Source: Atrichornis clamosus (lineage: Eukaryota; Chordata; Aves; Passeriformes; Menuridae). From it: DNA of 64,000 bases. Positions 1 to 9,600 of this stretch are shown piece by piece. The first letter of the stretch is position 1; every line of letters starts with the position of its first letter. The position numbers and the translations under genes were made by a program. The DNA is taken from assembly GCA_013400975.1 (NCBI GenBank), contig WBMZ01002652.1, positions 143,914-207,913 of the forward strand, in the 5' to 3' direction. Under the pieces are notes generated by a model. The model saw only the letters and a program-made list of their open reading frames with translations. It had not been told where the DNA came from and searched no databases.

Positions 1-3000
1 AGTGCATCGTTTTTGTGTGACAAAAAATATGAAAAAATAGCAATGCTTCTTTAGATGAATCAGATCCCATTGTCACTTCAGATCCAGAACTGCATGTTTA
101 AGGCACTTCTGAATTACAACCTTTGTATTTAAGACTCATTCAATTCCTCAGCTACTGATCAATTTTGTTAAGGGCAAAAATAAACAACCTTCTTATTAGG
201 AACCAATAACCCATGGCTGAACTAAATGAGAGGTAGACACTCAGCTCAGTTGCTACTATTTAACAGATCACTTTTTAATTTTGGAAGATAAGTCTTCTTG
301 TTGATGTGCTGTGCATGGCATGAACAGTACAAGCCTGAGATTTATATTGATGTATGAAGTATTTCTTTCTTTGTTAATAATAAAAAAGTCTTTTGATTGT
401 TTTACCCGTTCTAGTATTTAAGTTATGTGAAAGCTGAAAATTTCATAGGGTAATGGAAGTTCAGTTATCCACATCTTCACTGTCTCATAGATGTCACACC
501 TAAAGGCTCGTAATCACCATCCTTTCACTGTGAATATCAGTAACTCTGGAGCACAAAGTACAGTACATAGCTTTCTCACATGCTGTGGGAACCAAGTATC
601 TAAAAGCACTCTTGCCATTTCTGAGACAAAATTCAAAATAAACTATACTCTGGATTAAATATAAACTGTTCCCCAGGGTGTAGTTATTCTTTGTCTTCTT
701 CTGACTAAAAAAAGACAAGTTTTAAAATCATGTAGTGCAACTTCTGAATAGATTAATTTCAACTAAAGTTCACTATATAGAAATTTAAATTTTGACTGAA
801 TGTCTACATTCCCTCAGCAGTCAGTGGAAATTAGCACATTTATTCACAATTAATTTACTGTATTTTAAATTTCTGTTTGAGAATGAGATGAATGTTTGAA
901 TTGAATGTTTTGTTGTCCATATTTGCTGAGATTAATCCTCTGCTATACATATGAAAACCTGATCAGTTCCACAAAAAGACAGGGTGGGGAAGGAGGGGCA
1001 TGCAGCAGCTGGATATAGAGGTCCAGGGTATGGTTTTAGAGAAACTAAAGTGAGCACAAGCTGGTTATAGCACCTGTCCATGACAACAACTCCACTAGAA
1101 AACAAAAATTCTTTGGTACATTTTAAAGTCATAGTTCCTCACAGCTGCATCTGCCTGGGGACATCCCTTTTCTACAGATCTGTGTTTTGAGTTCACTGAC
1201 AAGAAGAAATTCAAATCTTTAGCAAAATATATTCAACAGTCTTTCATCAGTTTATGTGCCTTTGAATCTTCAGTGACTTGTAAAAGACAATTTAAAGTAA
1301 TGCACACTAATTTAGAGAAACACACTTTTTATTAATTTTTTCAAGCTGCCACTAACATAGCAGTAACTGCTGATTATTACCACACTTAAAACAAGATTTG
1401 TCAGTGGTACTACTTCAACACTGGCAAATGCATAGCTTTTAATGCATTAAATGCCACTTGAATATTTATTGGCATTATAGAACCATCTGCTTTCAGCTTT
1501 CCCAGACTAAAACATAATTTCCCCTCACTGGAATGCTCTCATTTTGCCTACACAAGAAAATCCATGCAAGCCAACTAATGAAGATAACAGATACAAAGCT
1601 GAATTGAAAGAAAAAAATGGCTGAAATAAATTTTTTACCATTTAAGGTTAAGAATCACTTTCAGCTAAAGACTCCTTATTCTGGGATAGCGAGGAAAAAA
1701 GAAGAAAATGGCTACGAGTTTGAGGAAGGCGCGGAAGGTAGTACTGAAGCTGTACCTTAATTTCCTTTTAATAAAAAACCTGCAGGAGGTTTTTTTGCTG
1801 AACCATCCTCATTGATGCCACTAATTACTGGCAGAGGGCTCCTGTGATTTTGAGTCATCCCTGTAAAACTCTTTGTTGATATATTTTTTGTCTTGTTCAA
1901 TAGCTGCTCAGTGTAAATACACTGCAAGGGACCAGGGACTACAAAGTTAGGATCCAGCCTCTCAGACAAGTGCCCTGAGCTCTGGGATAGAATCTTGCTC
2001 TTTTTATTTGTTCTCCTTCACCTTCCCGACTTGCCCACTTTTCTGAAGGTAGTGCAGACCCAAAGGAGGAGCTATAGTGAAAGATGCTACAGTGAAAGAC
2101 ACTGTATTTCTAACATGATCCCAAGAAATAAAAGCTCAGGGATCAGTCTCTCCATGGATGAATTTCCCAAGTGAGGACAGCTTACCAATCTGTTCTCCCA
2201 AGTGAGCTCCCCAACAACCAGACTAGGTTCAAAAAAGGTAGATAACACCACCAACACCTGCTGTCATAGAAAAAGACATCAAACTAATTTAACATCTATT
2301 CTCAGAAGAGACCTTTATTCTTGGAATCCCGAGTGAATGGCAGTGTTTCACTTACTGTGTTATTCAGAGTGGAGAGAACACTCTGACAGGCTCCTGATTC
2401 CAAAGGTAATGGCTGGCTGTAGCAATATTTCTGTACAGCATTTTACCTTTCTATATCACCTTTGGAAAGCATATTTCTCATCATCAACAGGACAAAAAGC
2501 TTACCAGTTTCAGTCAGCATAGATTGCTCTGTCAAAGTGACTGACTGTCTTAACAGGCAACCTGAATCTCACCCTAGAAATAAAAGCTTACAAACTATCC
2601 GTATGAATTCAAACAAGGCTAAAATTACACTATCCGAATACAAGGCAGAACAAGCAGAGATCTAACTAGAATACATGTTAAGTGACTTTTCCATTACAGT
2701 CCTTTATGTCAGGGCCCTGAGCACTCAATAGTTTGACTGCCTAGGATCAGAGTCAGGCTCAGTGGTGCACCCGTGCAGCCTTGAATCAGATAGATGTGCA
2801 GGAAGAACTGTGTGAGAAAATGCTCTGACGAGCAAGGCCCTGTCCACCTCAGCAGGAGCTGCACTTAAGCCCAACCCCTTGCTTTGCTCCTGCTGTCATG
2901 GCCATGCCTGGCTGTGTACCCCTCTGATCTGGACAGGACCTCAGATGGCTCCTTGGCTTCCTGGCTTGATCTCCTGGCCTTGCCACTGTGGATGCACCCA

Positions 3001-4860
3001 GTGATCTGGACTCTTGGATGACCCTGGATATCCTTACCAGATCCATTCTGCTTTTCTTCAGGTCAGGTACGGTGGCAGTGTGCCTTCAGTGTAACCTTGA
3101 GGCCCCTGCCCTGCCTGTCTCACCATGGCTCTGGTCCCCCAGCTCATCTTCCCTTACAGAGTAGCTCTGGCACATGGACTCTTCGTTCTCCATCAGTAAA
3201 AGCAGAAGTCAGGTCAGACTGTTAAAACTGCTGACACTCAGCAAGGATTTTGTGCAGTGCATTGTGCCTGAAGCTAATGATAGAGCTCAAGAAAAGTCCT
3301 TAGCAAGTGTGAAGCATATTACCACCCTTCTCAGCACAATGAACCATAACAAAATTGTTCCCTTTAATCTTCTTCTATCACTATCTGAAAGCTTCAGTCT
3401 GGTTTCCAACCATTTGTGTTTGGAAAACACAGGTATGTCAGCAACAACACTCTCATCTCTGTTCTTCTTTGGGATAGAACAGATGCCCAAACATTGAATC
3501 GAAGCTCTCTCTTTTCATTCAGAGAGGAAATTTAAACAGATATAGCCTCAGGCATGTCTGCTGTCCCTAAAAGTCAGTTGGACTACAGACATGGCTGAAA
3601 GTTATGCATAAAATTGAGCACCTTTTTAATAGTGAACAAAATAGAAAAGATAAAGTATTCATATTTGAGTTTGCTCAGGTGTGGAATGAGCTGCCTGAAG
3701 AGATTTGACAATCTAAAATCTGACAGCTTTTATAGTGCTCCACTACTTCCTATTTTAAGTTTCTGTTATAGCACTTGAAAGGCAACAGAAGAAGGATAAA
3801 TTGTCAAAAGCAAAGAAAGGAAAAGGAAAAAACCTGTTAAATAGAATAAACTGTTAAATAGTTATTACAGTAATAACAATTGAAAAATAGAAAACTGATA
3901 AATAGTAATAGGAAAGAAAAAATTTCTATTTGCTGATACTGCTTTCAACAGTCAATAGGTTGTAGAAACAGCCAGATTCTGCCTGTATTTTAAGAAGTCC
4001 TTACAGAAGATACAAAATATCCTGCTAAAATGCTGTTTGTCGGGTGAGTGAATTACAAGGGTGGAGTGATTAAAAATATGACATGCATCTCCTAATTTCA
4101 AATCTTTTTTAATAATTAAAATGTTTTCTATCAAAGCAGGAAGTAAGTTTTCCATTTATTTTACACATTAGCCTGTAGATTACCAAGGAAAACAATTACA
4201 CCATATAATTCAGGTAAATTTGTGTGTAGGTTAGCATAAGACTCTTATTACAGTAAATCTGCATTAGCAACTTCATTAATCCTACAAACAAGAGAGTAAT
4301 AGGGAACAGTACAACGTTAGTTACAGAACCACTAAGAAATAAAACACTTTAATGTCTTCTGGACACTAAAGCGTGTAAATAGCAAATTGTGCTATGTTGA
4401 ACTCTCCCAGTCAGCTCTGTCGCAGCCTTAGTAATCTCTCACTAATTTCAAATTACTGAGTTTCTGCCCCCACCTCTCTCAAAACAACAGCTGCTGTTGA
4501 TTCCCTTACTGGAACACCAAAATGCTGCACAGCACCACCACAGAGATTTGTCAAGTGTTGCATACAGGGACCTTCAGACAACCATTATATCACATTGTTT
4601 CCCTCATACTCAGGCCTGCGGTTCGTTCACTCGCAGTGCTGAGCTATGACCTCTCTTCTGGTTGTGGTCCTGCCAGATCAGAGCACAGCATTTCCCTCAC
4701 TGTGGGTGAGAAATCTGACAGGTTTGTCTGTGTGCCTAGGAACTACTGAAAAAAGGTAAGAAAACTAACAGTAAACCAGACTTTGGAAGACAGTCGTCTT
4801 TGAAGTAGCAGAATTTTCTGTACACCACAAAACTTAAGAGAAAAAGACTAAAAATATCTT
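1..4860. other. single-copy non-coding stretch
   Basis: No CR1 or LTR similarity that I can recognise and no open frame longer than about 107 codons. Most of it is AT-rich. About 2700-3180 is richer in G+C, with repeated CTGG and CCTGG words, and may be an old decayed repeat. On the minus strand, about 1640-1980 holds strong splice-acceptor-like tracts and a roughly 88-codon open frame ending in a stop at about 1755; these are treated under findings. The plus-strand open frame at 3174-3497 has no recognisable domain. Confidence 0.6.
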
Positions 4861-5440
4861 AGAATTATAGAAAGGCTTGGGATGGAAGGGACCTTGAAGA
4901 TCATCTAGTTCCAAACATCTGCCATGGGCAAGGACAGCTTCCACTAGCCCAGGTTGCTCAGGGCCCCATCCAACCTGGCCTTGAACGCTTCCAGGGATAG
5001 GGCACCCACAGCTTCTCTGGGAAGCCTGTTCCAGTGCCTCACTATCCTCTAAGTAAAGAACTTCCTAACATCTAATCTAAATCTCTCCTCTTCTGCTTTA
5101 AAACAATTCTCCCTTACCCTTTCACTATCTGTCCATGTAAAAAGTTGCTTTCTCTCCTTCTTATTAGTCACCTTTAAGTACTGGGAGGCTTCAATGAGGT
5201 GTCCCCACAGCCTTCTCTTCTCCAGGCTGAAAGCCCAATCAGTCTATTTTCATTGGGGAGTTACTCCAGCCCTTGGACCATCTCCTCGGCCCCACTTTGG
5301 AGTCTCTAAGCAGGGCCATATCTTTCTTGAGCTGAGGACCCTGGAGAAGGATGCAGCACTCCACAAGGGGCCTCTCAAGGGCAGAGCAGAGGAGAATCAC
5401 CTCCCTCTTCACCTCCCAAATCATACATGCCACACAGAAA
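4861..5440 (-). repeat. CR1 LINE fragment, 3' part
   Basis: Read on the minus strand this is the 3' part of a chicken-repeat-1 (CR1) non-LTR retrotransposon. On the plus strand it starts at the 3' tail (AGAATTATAGAAAGGCTTGG), then shows the usual order of CR1 words: GGATGGAAGGGACCTTGAAG, a segment related to GCCATGGGCAGGGACA, CAGGTTGCTCAGGGCCCCATC, CAGCTTCTCTGGGAAGCCTG, and TGTCCCCACAGCCTTCTCTTC. CR1 copies itself through an RNA intermediate using its own reverse transcriptase, and copies are usually 5'-truncated, as here. The coding part is broken and cannot produce a protein. The right edge is soft because the match fades after about 5405. Confidence 0.93.
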
Positions 5441-7316
5441 GGGCTTCAAAGGCTTAAGCAGCTTGTCTGTTTCACTCTTTTGACTACAGTCCTCTTATTT
5501 TATTAAAGTGCAGTTAGAAGTTCTCTATCTTGTCATTTCAACACCAGAAAGAAAATTATTCACCAGTTTATCGCAGTCACCTGTGGTAGTAATTCTGCAG
5601 AGTAGAGAAAAATCGTGGATAGTTCGGTCAAGACACAATAGAGAGAAACACAGCTCAAGGAAGACTGTAAGTGTTGTGCTAGAAGAACAGCTTGGATTGT
5701 AGACTGTCTCTTTAAATATCACCTTAGAAGAGAGAACCTGAAAATATATTCCTCTTTGTTTTTAAGAGGTACAGTTCCACACAGGTGAAACGTTGAGAAA
5801 AATCAACAGCTATTGCTTGGAGGCAGCTTGAGGATAAATTGGCAAGTAGCCATGTCTGTTTAATCCACAGAGCTGAAATGCAACTGTCTCTAACTGATGG
5901 TGGGATAGCGGGACCAAAGGTAATGACACAATTCAGAAAAGACTTAATACACATATTGATATAGAAAAAAGTAAAATGGGTCAAACAGGGCCATAAAATT
6001 GAGAAAACTAAAAATTAAATAATTTTAAGCCTATTTTATGTGTAAATCATGGCCATCAATAAGAAAACATTTGCACGTACCAGCAAATATTTCCTTTTAG
6101 TACACAATTCTTATTCACATTAACTTGGTACTAGAGAACCAACATGTTATAGTGAATATAATTGTATGATCACCACATAGGGAATTCACTGTGGTGTGTG
6201 AGAAAGGTCCACAGTTCAGCCAAATCTATGCAAACCCAGAAAAATTCAAGCTGAATAGACTGATGTGAAATGCCTTTAAGAAAATAAAGAGATAGTTAAG
6301 AAACCATATGGAATAAGAAACAGATTCAGTCCACGGTGGAAAGCAACACCCTGAAAGATCTTTCACTGCATAAAAATTTGCACAAGTGAAAGCTAAGAAG
6401 CAGGCCTCTTGGGCTAAGTAAATCAATAACAGAAATTTTGAATGATCTGATGCATATAAAACTAAAGAAAAATCTGATAAAAAATATCAAAGTTAAGACA
6501 GAAATTTGGGACTATTAGTAACACTTAGGTGTAGAGATGCAGTTGACATACTTTCTAACCCTTTTTTGGCTCAGAAGGGCGCAAATACTACATGAGTTTT
6601 TCTCACATAAAGTGAGAAATACACAAAACAACATACTTTGTGGTGAAAAGGAAAAATTTTGAATTCTTTCAGAGAAGGTGATATGAAATTAGAACTTGCT
6701 GTGTGAAAGTGAAACCACTAGAAAGAAATCTATCTTCCAGTAAAACAACTCACTAGGATCCAGAAAGTGTAGTAGAAACTGAGATTTTCACATAACCACT
6801 AGCAGCAGCAGTAAAAGGATAAGAGGCACAATCCCAGTTTAGCTGGAATTAGTAGGGATACTGAAAGATTTACTAAAATTGATTTGCTGGGGGGAGAGAG
6901 GGAGTGAGAGGGAGTAGTAGTAATGTGAACAAGCTCTCTCTTTGTAAAATAAAAGGGAATAGAAGATTAAAGATCAGGTACAAAGTGAAATAGAAGTGCG
7001 GTGACCAGGGATTGCTCAAATATCAGGAAGTTAGGTACGTGCATTCTTCTGTTTTAGGTTGCTGCTTTAGTCAGAAGAAAGCTTTCCTACTCAAATTCAT
7101 AAAAAAGGATCCTTCTTTAAAGGAATCAAATATCACCATGAATACTCTGCAAACCACACCAGAAATTTGGGGACAGTAATGAATGCAAGACCTCAAACCA
7201 CACAGATTTGGGAAATCATCCATGTTTCTTCTTTAAAGTGAGCACATCACCAGGCTCTGTACCTCAGCAATATACCATATGTCTCTATCCTAAGGGACAA
7301 TATTTCATCACAATGC
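5441..7316. other. single-copy non-coding stretch
   Basis: AT-rich sequence with no recognisable gene or repeat family. The only notable low-complexity part is a purine-rich run at about 6889-6925 (GGGGGGAGAGAGGGAGTGAG). Short open frames at 5508-5722 on both strands look like chance. Confidence 0.6.
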
Positions 7317-7321
7317 AACTT
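7317..7321. repeat. target-site duplication, left copy (AACTT)
   Basis: Direct 5-bp repeat next to the TG end of the LTR. It is identical to the right copy after the CA end, which fixes both edges of the insertion. Confidence 0.85.
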
Positions 7322-8704
7322 TGTTGAGGGTTAGATTCTTTTCACGGAATTTCTTCCCATTTTGTTACCCAGTAGATGGTGGATGGGCATTATCAACACA
7401 ATGGAACGAGCCAGAGCTTTGACATACCATTGAAATGGCTCTGCAGAAGCGGGGTGGGCAACAGTGTGGGGTTTTGGTAGTATCTTAGCTGGGAAGAAAC
7501 TCATTCTCTGCCCTGCTTGGAGCAGACACAGCGGTGCAGTTTTAGGCTCCGGGATTTTTCTCCTACACAGTAGCCCAGTAACGCTGTGGAGTCCGCCCTG
7601 CTGCCTGCTTGCAAGCCTGCTGCTTACCAGAGAGAGAGAGCAGTCTGTGGACTGCAACTTCTGAAGCCACCAGCTGAGACCTCCACCAGTTACGTGAGTG
7701 TCTTCAGGACAGACCAAAAACCTGCACCCCTCCATCTCTCTGGAGAGGGGAGGAGAACCCAGTGATCTGTCACCTGAGACCTCAGCTGCTGCCACCACCA
7801 CACCGGACACGTGAGAACATGGGGAAAATTGAAACCATTTTCCCCTCCAACTTTTTTCCCCGTCTTCCCCATCCAGAGGCGCCATTGCCCCGCGGAGGTT
7901 CCCAAGCTTGTGCCAGAGCCCCTCTGAGGCCGTGGGGGAACCATTGCAGCCCCTCTGCCCTGCCGGCCGCACCAGCGCCCCCTGCAGCTGAGAGGGAGGT
8001 ACTGCAGCCTCCCTGCCTCACCTGCGCCCCCTGCAGCTGTGAGTGAGGCACTCCAGCCTCCCTGCCACACCAGCGCCCCCTGCAGCTGTGAGGGAGGTAC
8101 TGCAGCCTCCCTGCCTCACCTGCGCCCCCTGCAGCTGTGAGTGAGGCACTCCAGCCTCCCTGCCACACCAGCGCCCCCTGCAGCTGTGAGGGAGGTACTG
8201 CAGCCTCCCTGCCTCACCTGCGCCCCCTGCAGCTGTGAGTGAGGCACTCCAGCCTCCCTGCCACACCAGCGCCCCCTGCAGCTGTGAGGGAGGTACTGCA
8301 GCCTCCCTGCCTCACCTGCGCCCCCTGCAGCTGTGAGTGAGGCACTCCAGCCTCCCTGCCACACCAGCGCCCCCTGCAGCTGTGAGGGAGGTACTGCAGC
8401 CTCCCTGCCTCACCTGACTCACCAGCGCCCCCTGCCGAGTGTGGTTGTAACTGCACCACAGGCAAAACCACATGACAGGTGGGAAACATCTGTAATTGGT
8501 TTTTGGTTTTGTTATTGTTGTTGTTCTTGTTTCTTCTGTCGTGTTACATATATACATTCTAGTAAAGAACTGTTTTTCCATTTCCCACATTTGTGCTCAT
8601 GAGCCCCATAATTTCAAAGTTACAATGATTCGGGGGGGTCATTTCTTCCATTCCAGGAAGTTTCCCGCCTTCCTTGGCAGATATCTGTCTTTCAAACCAA
8701 GACA
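7322..8704 (+). mobile_element. solo LTR of an endogenous retrovirus (ERVL-like), carrying a minisatellite
   Basis: A 1383-bp element that starts TGTTGAGGGTTAG and ends CAAACCAAGACA, so it has the TG...CA ends of a retroviral long terminal repeat. It is flanked by a perfect 5-bp duplication, AACTT at 7317-7321 and at 8705-8709. Five-bp duplications are usual for class III (ERVL) elements; the class assignment rests on that. The plus orientation is inferred from a polyadenylation-like AGTAAA near 8560, about 140 bp before the 3' end. No internal viral genes adjoin either side, so this is a solo LTR left by recombination between the two LTRs of a provirus. It is G+C- and CpG-rich compared with its surroundings. 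Nearly 500 bp of it is a tandem array. Large minus-strand open frames here (one of 213 codons) are by-products of composition. Confidence 0.88.
7940..8437. repeat. minisatellite of alternating 49-bp subunits (98-bp higher-order unit)
   Basis: Two 49-bp subunits alternate. Type A reads GCTGTGAGGGAGGTACTGCA and then CCTCACCTGCGCCCC; type B reads GCTGTGAGTGAGGCACTCCA and then CACACCAGCGCCCC. Type A starts at 7987, 8085, 8183, 8281 and 8379, and type B at 8036, 8134, 8232 and 8330, exactly 98 bp apart. Copies are almost identical; the first A has GCTGAGAG instead of GCTGTGAG. A degenerate partial copy precedes the array and a rearranged one (CACCTGACTCACCAGCGCC) closes it. Both subunits share CCCCCTGCAGCTG at the junction. 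Alternation of near-perfect A and B copies shows that the array grew as 98-bp dimers and has been homogenised recently. Confidence 0.95.
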
Positions 8705-8709
8705 AACTT
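8705..8709. repeat. target-site duplication, right copy (AACTT)
   Basis: Matches the left copy exactly, so the insertion is intact at both edges. Confidence 0.85.
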
Positions 8710-9220
8710 TCGCACTGGAAAAGCAGAATCCTTCTTATGTAAGTTTGTAAAACACGGTTATGAAGCTAAACTGTGGAGCAATCCTAAACAAAGGATTAAC
8801 AAAGATCTTGCTCCTTTCACCTGCACCTATTCAAGAGAGATGTACTCTACAAGTCTGCCTTTCTAACAGACTTCAATGGCTTTCTGGGCTTGAACAAACT
8901 CCAAGAAACTCTCACTCATTTCCTACAGATTTCCTGTATCTCAGTCAACTCTAAGGCATTCTGTAGTGCTGTTTCTGCATGTTCTTCCTAGCCTTTTTCC
9001 GAGCAAGATGTCTGCCAGTTTCTAGCAGTGTGATGGCTCACTGTTTCCTGTGCTTCTCCTATTTCTCACCTGTATTTCCCAGCTTAACCTGTCCAGTAAC
9101 TTGTCAGGAAGGCAGAGTTTCATTCTCCCTCCATAGGGCTTTCCCTGGCCCTGATCACAGCAGCCCGGACAGACAAACCAGCAGCCTTCCTTCCCAGGGA
9201 ATGCAATACACAGTATGTAG
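8710..9220. other. single-copy stretch between LTR and inverted repeat
   Basis: No repeat family recognised. On the minus strand a GT donor at about 9069 (TACAG/GTGAG) and an AG acceptor near 9150 bound a short open segment, but nothing else supports an exon. Confidence 0.5.
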
Positions 9221-9600
9221 TATCTCCAGTGATACAGCTTCAGTTGTAGCAGCTGTAATTAAGTCTGGCACTTGTGTGTTCAGATTCTGCTTAGTTGTTT
9301 TCCATTGCATATTTACACAGTCACCTGTACATCAAATCATGTGATTCAACCACTCAATACAGTTTGCCAAAGGCAGGAGAGTGTCATAAAACCAATAAGC
9401 TGCTGAAAGTGGCAGTAACAATGATCAGAAAGGACAACGTCTGCCAAAGGACTGTATCTGTTGTGATATGTTGTTCAGCACATGCATGGTCATCCTGCAA
9501 GTACACATTTACAGCATCAGTATACAGTGAAAATCTAAGCAGAATCTGAATACATACAACTGTCAAAACAGATGCAATCAAAACTATATCACTGGATATA
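9221..9600. repeat. long imperfect inverted repeat
   Basis: The left arm (about 9221-9376) and right arm (about 9440-9600) are reverse complements with mismatches and small gaps. The best-kept part is 16 bp, TTCAGATTCTGCTTAG at 9279-9294 against CTAAGCAGAATCTGAA at 9535-9550. Outside it, TATCTCCAGTGATA at 9221-9234 pairs with TATCACTGGATATA at 9587-9600. Inside it, the sequences around ATACAGT and GGCAG also pair. The spacer is about 60 bp. The structure could be the remnant of a palindromic DNA transposon or an old inverted duplication; I do not recognise a family. Confidence 0.7.

Noticed and set aside
3174..3497. 107-codon plus-strand open frame starting with ATG
   Set aside because: No domain, ordinary composition, and a 67-codon frame on the opposite strand; probably chance.
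3670..3710. Possible CR1 scrap (GTGGAATGAGCTGCCTGAAG)
   Set aside because: Only about 20 bp resemble CR1 and flanking sequence does not continue the match.
7331..7972. 213-codon minus-strand open frame, the longest in the window
   Set aside because: It lies wholly inside the LTR at 7322-8704, antisense to its inferred direction, and owes its length to high G+C content; no domain is seen.
7940..8437. Regularly spaced repeats resembling a CRISPR array
   Set aside because: Repeats are contiguous 49-bp subunits without unique spacers, inside a vertebrate LTR.
8018..8590. Series of overlapping minus-strand open frames with Gly/Ala/Cys-rich peptides, spaced 98 bp apart
   Set aside because: They are translations of the 98-bp minisatellite unit, not genes.
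9065..9155. Exon-like minus-strand segment with donor TACAG/GTGAGA and acceptor GTGATCAG
   Set aside because: Open and 81 nt long, but in phase 0 at both ends and out of step with the other candidates; kept only as an example of how easily chance pairs arise.
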